This document shows positions 1-7,080 of a stretch of 9,964 nt of DNA, one piece after another (the stretch's first letter is position 1; every line of letters begins with the position of its first letter). The position numbers and the translations under genes are program-made. A model generated the notes under the pieces. That model was not told where the DNA came from and did not search any database. It saw only the letters and a program-made list of their open reading frames with translations. This DNA comes from an uncultured Eubacteriales bacterium. GTDB lineage: Bacteria > Bacillota > Clostridia > Christensenellales > Aristaeellaceae. Location of the stretch: the NCBI GenBank assembly GCA_900553315.1, contig USCW01000048.1, positions 1 through 9,964 on the forward strand. The letters are read 5' to 3'.

Positions 1-30
1 GAGGGGCCTTTTCTTCAGAAAAGGCCCCTC
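1..30 (-). terminator. Terminator hairpin of the pilus operon
   Basis: This is a perfect 13-bp inverted repeat (GAGGGGCCTTTTC / GAAAAGGCCCCTC) around a 4-base loop. It starts 14 bases beyond the stop codon of the last minus-strand gene. Read on the minus strand it is a strong GC-rich stem, as expected for intrinsic termination. The T-run that would complete the call lies outside the window, so it is inferred. Confidence 0.75.
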
Positions 31-43
31 CCTCGCAAATCCT

Positions 44-1105
44 TCATCGTATCTTTCTGCTCATGGTTTCGGGGTTGACGCAGTAAAGCAGGGCGTTTTC
101 GCGGGAGATGCGACCCTCGCTGTAGAGACGGAGAAGATCGCCGTCCATGGTCTGCATCCCGCTTGTGCTGCCGGCATAAATCATGTTGTCTAATTGGTGT
201 ACCTTGCCGTCGCGGATCACACTCGCAATCGCCGGATCGACCCGCATAATCTCAAAGGCCGGCGCCAGCGAACCATCCACACATGGGATCAGCTGCTGCG
301 ATACCACCGCCTGTAATACCATCGACAGCTGTACCCGCACCTGCTGCTGCTGATTCGCGGGAAATACGTCCACAATACGGTCGATCGTTTTCGCCGCACC
401 CACCGTGTGCAGGGTGCTGAGCAGCAAATGTCCCGTCTCCGCCGCTGTCATTGCCGTGGAGATCGTCTCAAAATCCCGCATTTCTCCCAGCAGAATCACA
501 TCCGGCGCTTGCCGCAGGGACGCACGCAGCGCGTCCGCAAAGCTCAACGTGTCGGTCCTCACCTCGCGCTGAGATACCAGACAGCGCTGGTGCGGATGCA
601 GATATTCAATGGGATCCTCGATCGTAATAATGTGCCCCGCCCGCTCGCGGTTAATGCGGTCGATCAAGCACGCCAGCGTCGTGGACTTGCCGCTGCCCGC
701 CGGGCCCGTCACTAAGACCATGCCCCGCTTCAGGCTGAATAAATCCATCACCGTCTTGGGAATCCCCAGCTTGTCCGCGTCAGGAATGCCGAAGGGCACC
801 GCCCGCAGCACCGCCCCATAGGAGCCCCGCTGACGGTACGCGCTGCACCGAAAGCGCCCCACCGAAGCCAGCGAAAAGGAGAAATCATCGTCTCCCACGC
901 TTTTCAGCTTATCTATGGAGCGGTTGTCTGCCAGCGCATAAATTTTGCGGATCAGCTCCGTGCAATCCTGCACGCTGCATTTTTCATCCTCCAAGCATTT
1001 CAGCGTGCCGCGTACCTTCGCCTTCACCGGCGTGCCGGGGAGAATATAAATGTCCGAGCCGCTCTCCTCCATGATCTTGCTGAGAATCTTGTCCAATGAG
1101 ATCAA
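44..1105 (-). CDS. pilT: Type IV pilus retraction-type ATPase, PilT family
   Basis: Cytoplasmic hexameric ATPase of the PilT/GspE superfamily, which normally powers pilus disassembly at the membrane platform. The 353 residues match PilT in length and order. An N-terminal PAS-like domain opens with ISLDKIL and SDIYILPG. Then come Walker A GPAGSGKST (134-142), the Asp box TIEDPIEYLH (161-170), the Walker B region DVILLGEMRD with Glu208 (202-211) and the His box HLLLSTLHT (226-234). AIASVIRDGKVHQ (292-304) corresponds to the AIRNLIRE signature that separates PilT from PilB. The start is TTG (1103-1105), with GGAGG eight bases upstream. It overlaps the preceding stop codon as TTGA, suggesting translational coupling. 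It is the last gene of the operon. No PilB is present, so whether it only retracts or also drives assembly is open. Confidence 0.93.
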   Translation of the reverse strand: MISLDKILSKIMEESGSDIYILPGTPVKAKVRGTLKCLEDEKCSVQDCTELIRKIYALADNRSIDKLKSVGDDDFSFSLASVGRFRCSAYRQRGSYGAVLRAVPFGIPDADKLGIPKTVMDLFSLKRGMVLVTGPAGSGKSTTLACLIDRINRERAGHIITIEDPIEYLHPHQRCLVSQREVRTDTLSFADALRASLRQAPDVILLGEMRDFETISTAMTAAETGHLLLSTLHTVGAAKTIDRIVDVFPANQQQQVRVQLSMVLQAVVSQQLIPCVDGSLAPAFEIMRVDPAIASVIRDGKVHQLDNMIYAGSTSGMQTMDGDLLRLYSEGRISRENALLYCVNPETMSRKIR

Positions 1106-1530
1106 AAAATTTCCTCCGTTTCCGCCGCAAGGGGTGCGGTCGCAAAGCTGACAATCTCCATCCGTGTTTCCGTACCCGGCGTGAGCCGCACGCGCAGGGT
1201 CAGCTCCAGCTTTTCTGTGACTGGAAGTAGGAGCTGCCAGCCGTCCTCCGCCGCCTCCCAGCCAAGCTCCGCTGCTGCCTGTGTATAGGCTTCCTCCGTC
1301 GCATCCACCGCATATAGCGCCGCGTCCAGCTCCGCCAAGCGGTCATAGCCCTCCGCCGTGGCGGCGTATACCGCTTCCTGCACTTTCGCCGCCCGACGGG
1401 TAATGGAAAGCTCCGAATGGGCCGATGTATAGCTGACGACGCTCAGCGCCGTCAAGCATAGGATCACCAGAATCATCAACAAGGAGGTGGCCCCGGTTCC
1501 GATGCGGTAGGTTCCGCCGCTTCTGCTCAT
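1102..1530 (-). CDS. Small single-pass membrane protein of the pilus operon
   Basis: This is a 142-residue protein of unknown function. Residues 15-36 form one hydrophobic helix (SLLMILVILCLTALSVVS), preceded by a short Gly/Arg-rich head and followed by an Ala/Glu-rich stretch likely to be helical (about 40-95) and a short predicted beta-rich tail. The layout resembles a minor pseudopilin. However, there is no Glu at position +5 after a glycine, so canonical prepilin processing is not supported. From memory, GTGATSLL-type proteins accompany DUF4860 proteins in clostridial pilus clusters; this is an impression only. The ATG start follows AAGGGGGGA by about nine bases and overlaps the upstream stop as ATGA. 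The protein is probably an envelope-exposed accessory or minor subunit of the same machine. Confidence 0.75.
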   Translation of the reverse strand: MSRSGGTYRIGTGATSLLMILVILCLTALSVVSYTSAHSELSITRRAAKVQEAVYAATAEGYDRLAELDAALYAVDATEEAYTQAAAELGWEAAEDGWQLLLPVTEKLELTLRVRLTPGTETRMEIVSFATAPLAAETEEIF

Positions 1531-1937
1531 CGCTGCGTCCCCCCTTCAAAATAGCCGCCCGCCGAAAGGGTGGTCAGCGTCTCGCCGGAGGCGCTCTCTG
1601 CGCAAAGCGTTACCCGCGTGCGAACGCCCGCGTCCGTTTCCTCTGTGCGAACCTCCGCATGATAGGTCACACGATCCGCTTCATACACCCATGCGCCGCC
1701 CTGCGCGGTGAAGCCCGCTTCCTGTAAACAGTTCACCGCGTCCTCGCGCAGAGAAAGCGTTTCCGCTAAGTCGCTCAGGGTCTCGCTGGCTCGTGCCAGC
1801 GTCCCGGCTTCCTCCGTCACGACACGCGCCTTCGCAAACACGCTCAGGGAGATCGTGGCTGCCAGCGAGAAGAACAGCACCACCACAATCAGCTCTACTA
1901 ACAGCACGTTTCCCTGATAGCCCCGATCCGTCTTCAC
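1527..1937 (-). CDS. Type IV pilin-like (minor pseudopilin) protein
   Basis: This 136-residue protein has a pilin-type N terminus: a short charged leader (MKTDRGYQG), then NVLLVELIVVVLFFSLAATISLSVFAKA, a hydrophobic alpha-1 helix with one buried Glu. It is followed by a mixed alpha/beta ectodomain. Prepilin peptidase would cut after Gly9, which puts Glu15 at mature position +6 rather than the usual +5. The start is GTG (1935-1937), five bases after the strong SD GGAGGTGA, and it overlaps the previous stop as GTGA. Its place between two other small membrane proteins and a PilT/PilC pair suggests a minor pilin or tip-complex subunit. The ectodomain resembles nothing I recognise. Confidence 0.8.
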   Translation of the reverse strand: MKTDRGYQGNVLLVELIVVVLFFSLAATISLSVFAKARVVTEEAGTLARASETLSDLAETLSLREDAVNCLQEAGFTAQGGAWVYEADRVTYHAEVRTEETDAGVRTRVTLCAESASGETLTTLSAGGYFEGGTQR

Positions 1938-2422
1938 GGGCTCACCTCCCCGCTGCGCAGCGCCAGCGTCATGCGAAAGACTTCGCCGCTGCGCTCTGTC
2001 AGCCGAAGCGTCAGCTGACAGCCCTTCAATACGCCGTCCAGCGCCGCCGCGTCGGCAATGCGTTCGCCAAGCTCCGGGTCAAATTCCTCCGCTGGGTCGC
2101 ACAACTGTTCCATCAGATTTCCGTCATAGGCGAAAATGCGCGTTTCCCAGTCCTCATGCCGCAGACACAGCACCGTGCCCGTGTCCTCCTGCCGCAGAGA
2201 GACCGCTCCTGCCGTATCGGCGGCACGCACCTTGCCACGCAGATAGCCCGTCAGCACCCGCTCCTCCGCATAGGCGCTCACGTCCTGTGTCACGCCCATA
2301 TAACTGCGCACGCTGAGAAACACCGTGGTCAGGCACAGCAGGGCGAATACTACCAGCAGCACGAACACAAACAGCCCGCTGACCGCGTGGTTGCGGGGTG
2401 TCCAACGCTTTGTCGTCATCAT
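1934..2422 (-). CDS. DUF4860-like membrane protein of the pilus operon
   Basis: This 162-residue protein has a positively charged head (MMTTKRWTPRNHAVS), one strong transmembrane helix (about 16-38, GLFVFVLLVVFALLCLTTVFLSV), and then an extracellular domain. The pattern SGLFVFVLL.VFALL followed by a Y/R-rich juxtamembrane stretch matches my memory of DUF4860 proteins in clostridial type IV pilus loci. The function of that family is unknown. The ATG is preceded by AAGGGGGGCGGA and overlaps the upstream stop as ATGA; a second in-frame ATG directly follows and could equally be used. It is likely co-translated with its pilin-like neighbours and part of the same assembly complex. Confidence 0.78.
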   Translation of the reverse strand: MMTTKRWTPRNHAVSGLFVFVLLVVFALLCLTTVFLSVRSYMGVTQDVSAYAEERVLTGYLRGKVRAADTAGAVSLRQEDTGTVLCLRHEDWETRIFAYDGNLMEQLCDPAEEFDPELGERIADAAALDGVLKGCQLTLRLTERSGEVFRMTLALRSGEVSP

Positions 2423-2745
2423 TCCGCCCCCCTTACCAGCACGCGGATGTCCGGCAGAATGTTTTCCGCAAAGGCGTCGTATTGCAGAATAAACGTCTCC
2501 GTATCATACCGCAGGCCATAATGCTCCACCAAATATTCCACGTTATCGGGATACACGCCCTCCACGCTGTAGCAGGCGACCGCCGCACGAAGAACCGCGC
2601 TGCGCACGTTCTCCTGCCGCTGGAGCAGGGTCTTCTGCTCCACGCTGCCCACGTGCCGCATGGTAAAGCCCAGCAAAAGGGCAAAGATGCAAAGGGTGAC
2701 GATCCACCCCCGGTAATGTTTCAGTTGCTTCAGCACGCCGCGCAT
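2419..2745 (-). CDS. Small pilin-operon membrane protein, pseudopilin-like
   Basis: This is a 108-residue protein with a basic head (MRGVLKQLKHYRGW), one transmembrane helix (about 14-30, IVTLCIFALLLGFTMRH), and a soluble domain containing ALRAAVACYSVEGVYPDNVEYLVEHYGL. That stretch resembles the segment of pseudopilins in which a helix is followed by a 'Y..EG.YP' turn, as in GspG-like and competence-type subunits. No glycine/+5 Glu processing motif is visible, so it may be a fixed membrane subunit rather than a processed pilin. ATG at 2743-2745 lies six bases after GGAGG. It begins 30 bases downstream of the pilC stop. The function is inferred from context only. Confidence 0.78.
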   Translation of the reverse strand: MRGVLKQLKHYRGWIVTLCIFALLLGFTMRHVGSVEQKTLLQRQENVRSAVLRAAVACYSVEGVYPDNVEYLVEHYGLRYDTETFILQYDAFAENILPDIRVLVRGAE

Positions 2746-2775
2746 GGTTCGCCTCCCTTCCGCCGCTTGGGCCGT

Positions 2776-3822
2776 TTACGCGATGGTGGTCAGGATGCTC
2801 ACCATGGGCAGCATCACCGCCAGCAGAATGGCTCCGATAATCAGCGACAGCACCGTCACCAGCGTGGGCTCGATGAGGCTGACCAAGTGGCCGATGCGCT
2901 CGTCCATGTCGGCCTCGTAGACCTCGCTGAGCTTATCCATGACCGTGTCGGTCTTGCCCGCGGCAAAGCCCAGACGGATCATCCGGCCATACAACGGGTC
3001 GAAGATATTCGCCTGCTCCACCGCCTCCGGGAAGGGCACGCCCTCGTCCAGTGCCTTGCGGCATACGTCGATCTTGGCGTGGGAATCCTCGTCGGTGAAC
3101 ACGCTGTCCAGCAGCTCCATGCTCTCCTCCAGCGGGAAGCCGCTGCGGAGCATCATTTCCATGATCCCCGCAAAGCGGCTGGCGGTCATCATGGCGCGCA
3201 GACGGCGAATGGGCGGGAACATGCGCCCAATAAACCGTTCCGCCTTCGCACGATCGGCGCGATACCAGATCAGCAGCGCCAGCACAAACACCATGGCTGC
3301 GCCCAGCAAGATCAGCACGCCGTAGCCCAGCCCCATGCCGAGATTCACCAGCGTGGAGTTCTGCGTCTGCGCCACCTCGCCCAGCTCTCCCAGTACCTGA
3401 TGGAACACCGGCAGTACCCGCAGCATCAGCACCGCAATGACACAGGCCATCATGACCATCAGCACCAGCGGATAGGTCACGGCGTTGCGGACTGCCTTTC
3501 GGATATTTTCCTCCCGGGCATAGTAGCCGGACAGACCGTGGCAGACCTGCTCCAATTCGCCGGTCTTTTCGCCCAGACGGATCATCTCTCGGGCATAGAG
3601 CGGGATCATCGGCGAATCCTTCATCCCTTCGTAGAGGGAGCCAGTCTCGTCCACCTTGTCCGCCAGCACCGTCAGCTCCACGTGGTACGGCGTGTCCTGA
3701 TAATTCTCTGCCAGAGAACGCATCCCCTCATACAGCGGGATACCTGCCTGTAAAAGCAGCTCCACCTGCTGGCAGAACAGGCTGACCTCTGAGGGTGTCA
3801 TTTTTGCCCGCTTGCTCTCCAT
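2776..3822 (-). CDS. pilC: Type IV pilus inner-membrane platform protein, PilC/GspF family
   Basis: This polytopic membrane protein anchors the pilus ATPase and helps lift pilin subunits out of the membrane. The 348 residues show two tandem T2SSF domains, at roughly 11-134 and 210-334. Each carries the family signature LLxAGxPLxEGM or a variant (LLLQAGIPLYEGM at 23-34; MLRSGFPLEESM at 224-235), and the G-E motif region is RLGEKTGEL (82-90) and RLGFAAGKTDTV (283-294). Membrane segments lie near 115-137, 164-186 and 316-340. It is slightly shorter than PilC proteins of about 400 residues, mainly at the N terminus. ATG at 3820-3822 follows GAGGTG by about seven bases, 17 bases after the transglutaminase gene. 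It is very probably the partner of the PilT ATPase of the same operon. Confidence 0.92.
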   Translation of the reverse strand: MESKRAKMTPSEVSLFCQQVELLLQAGIPLYEGMRSLAENYQDTPYHVELTVLADKVDETGSLYEGMKDSPMIPLYAREMIRLGEKTGELEQVCHGLSGYYAREENIRKAVRNAVTYPLVLMVMMACVIAVLMLRVLPVFHQVLGELGEVAQTQNSTLVNLGMGLGYGVLILLGAAMVFVLALLIWYRADRAKAERFIGRMFPPIRRLRAMMTASRFAGIMEMMLRSGFPLEESMELLDSVFTDEDSHAKIDVCRKALDEGVPFPEAVEQANIFDPLYGRMIRLGFAAGKTDTVMDKLSEVYEADMDERIGHLVSLIEPTLVTVLSLIIGAILLAVMLPMVSILTTIA

Positions 3823-3839
3823 GCGCTGTCACCTCATCC

Positions 3840-4679
3840 TCAATATATTCGTTCGGTGGTGTAGGATTTCACGTTCATGTTCGTTACCTGCGCCGTGATG
3901 TCCAGCCGCATCCATTGACCGTTCACGTAGACCTCGTTCCACGAGTGGTAGCTGCTGTCGGCATAGCCGATCACCAGCTTTGTGGGCACGCCCTGCACCC
4001 GAAGCATGGCCGCCGCGAGGCTGGCATAATCGAAGCAGATGCCCATTTTTTTAGAGATCACGTTGTCCAGCTCCGGCAGATAACCGCTCTGCAACGACAG
4101 CGCCAGCACATAGTCGTAATTTACGTTGCTCTTGATCCAGTCCCGGATGGCGCGAATCTTGTCCGCGTCGTCCGTTATCTCGGCGCACAGCTCCTGTGAT
4201 ATACTCACCAGTTCGCTTTTCTCGTTGTAGGAAACGTACTGATTCGGGCACAGAAAGCAGGCGTTTTCGTCGTTGAAGGCGCTGACCTTGATTTTCTGGC
4301 TGGAGACTGAGGAATATTTATTCCCGCTGGCTTGCTTGAATACCTTCACCGCATAGGAGCCCGTGCCTAACTGCAGGGGGAAGACCTCCCATGCGCCGTC
4401 GCTGTTCAGGTCGTAAGTGTAGGTTTGAGCATCCTTTTCAATACGAAGCTTATAGCGTTTGCTTCCGGCTTTCTGCCGGATCATGATATAGCCGTCCTCG
4501 GCATGGCTGTAATCTATTTCGGTGCCGCCCTTGCTGGCAACCTTGTCGCCGCTGGCTTGGGGCCAGACGATCCCCTCGCATACCGCCGCCACGGCCACAA
4601 CAAATATCGCCAGCCACACAAGCAGCAGGCGTCGTATGCTCTTGCCCCTTTCCGGGGCTGTGATCGTCGTTCGTTTCAT
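3840..4679 (-). CDS. Membrane-anchored transglutaminase-like protein
   Basis: This 279-residue protein of the transglutaminase-like/cysteine protease superfamily is probably exposed on the outer face of the membrane. A basic leader precedes one transmembrane helix (about 18-35). A beta-rich domain follows (about 62-133), with YDLNSDGAWEVFPLQLGTGSY and VKVFKQASGNKY. The catalytic core comes next, with Cys215 in MGICFDYAS, His245 in YHSWNEV and Asp260 in MRLDIT, the complete Cys-His-Asp triad. Related enzymes make or hydrolyse amide bonds at Gln side chains or act as peptidases; the substrate here is unknown. It is the first gene of the operon, 17 bases ahead of pilC. An in-frame TGA two codons before the ATG fixes the start, although its SD (GGGGGCGG) is poor. 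A role in modifying pili or cell wall is inferred from position only. Confidence 0.88.
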   Translation of the reverse strand: MKRTTITAPERGKSIRRLLLVWLAIFVVAVAAVCEGIVWPQASGDKVASKGGTEIDYSHAEDGYIMIRQKAGSKRYKLRIEKDAQTYTYDLNSDGAWEVFPLQLGTGSYAVKVFKQASGNKYSSVSSQKIKVSAFNDENACFLCPNQYVSYNEKSELVSISQELCAEITDDADKIRAIRDWIKSNVNYDYVLALSLQSGYLPELDNVISKKMGICFDYASLAAAMLRVQGVPTKLVIGYADSSYHSWNEVYVNGQWMRLDITAQVTNMNVKSYTTERIY

Positions 4680-4737
4680 GCGTCAGCCGCCCCCAGACGT
4701 TCAACATCCAAAGAACATCTAACTCTTTTTCCCTATC

Positions 4738-4766
4738 AGCATACGTCAATTTTTCATTTTCGTCAA
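4738..4766 (-). promoter_or_regulatory. Promoter of the pilus operon
   Basis: On the minus strand, TTGACG (4761-4766) and TATGCT (4738-4743) are separated by exactly 17 bases, a good sigma-A pattern. Transcription would start near 4731, leaving a leader of about 52 bases before the transglutaminase ATG. The -35 box is also one arm of a palindrome, so a bound regulator could block it. Confidence 0.72.
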
Positions 4767-4792
4767 GAAGCTTGACGGTATGACAACTTGTC
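4744..4792. promoter_or_regulatory. Cluster of inverted repeats, candidate operators
   Basis: Three copies of the hexamer CGTCAA/TTGACG lie within 34 bases: 4744-4749 and 4761-4766 in one orientation, 4772-4777 in the other. The last two form a perfect palindrome with 7-base arms, CGTCAAG-AAG-CTTGACG (4761-4777). Four bases on comes a second palindrome, GACAA-C-TTGTC (4782-4792). The first palindrome covers the pilus -35 box and sits in the gap between divergent genes. I do not recognise the factor. The sites do not look like classic Fur boxes. Confidence 0.45.
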
Positions 4793-4878
4793 CTGCGCGA
4801 AAAAGGAACGTGAGCATAAAAATTCTTTTCTGCGCTTCATTTTTCATGCTGTGCTTCATACATTTTCGAGAGACGAAC

Positions 4879-4908
4879 TTGCGGGAATGCGCGCCTTTTC
4901 GATATTTT
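4879..4908 (+). promoter_or_regulatory. Possible feoAB promoter
   Basis: TTGCGG (4879-4884) and TATTTT (4903-4908) have an 18-base spacer. They would give a short leader of about 24 bases carrying the SD AAGGAG (4923-4928) ten bases before the ATG. A rival pair is TTCATT (4836-4841) and TACATT (4859-4864) with 17 bases between. Neither is strong. The 260-base gap also holds a direct repeat G(C/T)GCTTCAT at 4832 and 4851. I see no clear Fur or DtxR box. Confidence 0.35.
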
Positions 4909-4938
4909 TCGCACGCGCAGAAAAGGAGACTGAACGCC

Positions 4939-7071
4939 ATGACGCTGGATCAACTGCGGCCGGGACAGCGGGCAGCCGTGCTTGCCGTGGGCGGGAGCGG
5001 CGCGCGCCGCCGTCATCTGCTGGAAATGGGCCTGACTCCCGGCGCAGAGATTATGCTGCAAAAGGCCGCGCCCTTGGGCGATCCCATCCAGCTGACGGTG
5101 CGGGGCTATACGCTAACGCTGCGTCTGGACGACGCACGCGGCATTGTCCTCGGACCGCCGCAAACCTGTAACGATAGGGGAGCTCTTGTCCTTCCTAAAC
5201 GGCGCATACCCGAGCCCGGCGGCGAACCTCTCCCGGAGGGCGCACCGCTGCACCTTGCGCTCATCGGCAATCAAAACTGCGGCAAAACCACGCTGTTCAA
5301 TCAGCTGACAGGCGCGAACCAGCACGTTGGAAACTTCCCCGGCGTGACTGTGGAGCGTCGGGACGGCTGCATCCGCAGTTATCCTGAAGTCACGATCACC
5401 GACTTGCCGGGTCTGTATTCTCTCTTTCCATATTCTGGGGAGGAGCGTGTTGCCAGTGCGTTTTTAAGGGATGAACGACCTGATGGTATCATCAACATCG
5501 TGGACGCGACAAACCTAACGCGCAATCTCTATCTAACGGTCCAGCTGCTGGCGCTGGGTATCCCCATGGTGCTGGCGTTGAACATGATGGACGAGGTACG
5601 CGCTAATGGCGGCGCTGTCGACCTTCATGCGCTGGAAAGCGCCCTCGGCATCCCCGTGGTACCCATCTCCGCCGCCAAGCATGAAGGCATCGACGCGCTG
5701 GTGGCGCAGACGCTTCGCGTCACCCGGGAGCGCCGCGTTTCCGCACCCCTTGATTTTTCCGCAGAGGAACAGGCCTCCGGGCTGGATCTCGAGGCGGTAC
5801 AGGCCAGCGCACGCTTCGACTTTCTGGAGCAGCTCTGCCGACGGGCGGTGGTGCAGCCGCGGGAAAGCCGGGAGCATCGCCGCAGCCGCCAGATCGACCG
5901 CTGGTTGACCGGCAGATACACGGCTCTGCCTTGCTTTCTTGGTATCATGACGTTCACTTTCGCCATGACCTTTGGCGGGATCGGCGCGTGGCTGTCCCAT
6001 GGCATGGAGGCGCTGGTGGCCGGGGGAATTGGTCTGCTGGATCGTGCGCTGACCCATGCGGGCGTACATGCGGTGCTGCATTCGCTGCTGATTGACGGCA
6101 TGGCCGGCGGTGTGGGCAGCGTGCTGGCCTTTCTGCCGACAATCGTGACGCTGTTTCTGTTCCTTTCCATTTTGGAGGACACGGGCTACATGGCGCGGGT
6201 GGCGTTCATTATGGATCGTCCTCTGCGCGGGCTGGGGCTTTCGGGCCGCAGCTTCGTTCCGCTGCTGATGGGCTTCGGCTGTTCCGTGCCCGCCATTATG
6301 GCGACCCGCACCCTGTCCAGCGAACGGGATCGCCGTATGACCCTTCTGCTGCTCCCCTTCATGAGCTGCTCCGCCAAGCTGCCCATTTATGCCCTGCTGG
6401 TCGGCGCATTCTTTCCCGTGCCGTATCGTGTGCCCCTCACGGCGGGGCTGTACGGTCTGGGCGTTCTCTGCGGCTGCTTGTATGCGGCACTTCTGCGGCG
6501 CACATGGTTCAAGGGCGAGGCTGTTCCTTTCGTGATGGAGCTTCCGACCTATCGTCTGCCGAGCCTGAAAAGCGTACTGCGGCTGATTGGAGACAAGGCG
6601 CAGGGCTTTCTGCAAAAGGCCTTTACGCTCATTCTGCTTGCGTCCGTCTGCATTTGGTTTTTGCAAACCTTCGACGCGCATTTCCAGCGTGCAGCCTCCC
6701 CGGAGGAAAGTCTGCTGGCGGCATTGGGCGGAATGTTTGCACCGCTTTTCACACCGCTGGGCTTTGGGGACTGGCGGGTATCCACCGCTCTGATTGCGGG
6801 GCTCACCGCCAAGGAAAGCGTCGTTTCCACCATGACGCTGCTGCTCGGCGGCGACGTCTCCCGGCTGAGCACGCTGTTCACGCCCTTCACGGCGCTGGTG
6901 TTTCTTGTGTTTACGCTGCTGTATACTCCCTGCGCGGCGGCGGTCGCCACGGTGCGGCGGGAGCTTGGCAGCGTCCGCTCTGCGGTGTGCGTCGCCCTGC
7001 TGCAATGCGGTATCGCGTGGGTGACGGCCTTCGCGGTGCGGTGCGTGGGGCTGCTGCTGGGCTTTACATAA
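4939..7071 (+). CDS. feoB: FeoA-FeoB fusion ferrous iron transporter
   Basis: GTP-dependent Fe(II) importer in the cytoplasmic membrane, with the SH3-like FeoA partner fused at the N terminus. Numbering for the 710-residue form: FeoA domain about 1-72 (MTLDQLRPGQ... HLLEMGLTPGAEI), a Pro-rich linker, then the G domain with G1 GNQNCGKTT (110-118), switch I GNFPGVTVE (131-139), G3 DLPG (155-158), G4 NMMD (215-218) and G5 near SAA (244-246). A short helical linker domain (about 260-325) leads into the membrane part. The two gate repeats there carry GFGCSVPAIMATR (445-457) and LLPFMSCSAKLPIY (471-484), with conserved Cys448 and Cys477. The reading frame stays open up to 4780, but ATG 4939 is chosen: it has an SD (AAGGAG) and begins exactly at the FeoA domain. 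No separate feoC is visible. Confidence 0.95.
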   Translation: MTLDQLRPGQRAAVLAVGGSGARRRHLLEMGLTPGAEIMLQKAAPLGDPIQLTVRGYTLTLRLDDARGIVLGPPQTCNDRGALVLPKRRIPEPGGEPLPEGAPLHLALIGNQNCGKTTLFNQLTGANQHVGNFPGVTVERRDGCIRSYPEVTITDLPGLYSLFPYSGEERVASAFLRDERPDGIINIVDATNLTRNLYLTVQLLALGIPMVLALNMMDEVRANGGAVDLHALESALGIPVVPISAAKHEGIDALVAQTLRVTRERRVSAPLDFSAEEQASGLDLEAVQASARFDFLEQLCRRAVVQPRESREHRRSRQIDRWLTGRYTALPCFLGIMTFTFAMTFGGIGAWLSHGMEALVAGGIGLLDRALTHAGVHAVLHSLLIDGMAGGVGSVLAFLPTIVTLFLFLSILEDTGYMARVAFIMDRPLRGLGLSGRSFVPLLMGFGCSVPAIMATRTLSSERDRRMTLLLLPFMSCSAKLPIYALLVGAFFPVPYRVPLTAGLYGLGVLCGCLYAALLRRTWFKGEAVPFVMELPTYRLPSLKSVLRLIGDKAQGFLQKAFTLILLASVCIWFLQTFDAHFQRAASPEESLLAALGGMFAPLFTPLGFGDWRVSTALIAGLTAKESVVSTMTLLLGGDVSRLSTLFTPFTALVFLVFTLLYTPCAAAVATVRRELGSVRSAVCVALLQCGIAWVTAFAVRCVGLLLGFT

Positions 7072-7080
7072 AAACAACGT

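Noticed and set aside
2398..3753. Long open frame of 451 codons on the plus strand
   Set aside because: It is antisense to the well-supported pilC and small pilus genes. Its product is His/Gln/Arg-rich and low in complexity, the usual shadow of a GC-rich coding strand.
4772..4800. Plus-strand TTGACG as a -35 box for feoAB
   Set aside because: No acceptable -10 box occurs 16-18 bases downstream (the sequence there is GCGCGA). The hexamer is better explained as a palindrome arm.
4780..4938. 53-codon N-terminal extension of the FeoA-FeoB protein
   Set aside because: The ATG at 4780 lacks an SD and sits in the repeat-rich control region. The FeoA domain begins exactly at the ATG at 4939, which has AAGGAG upstream.
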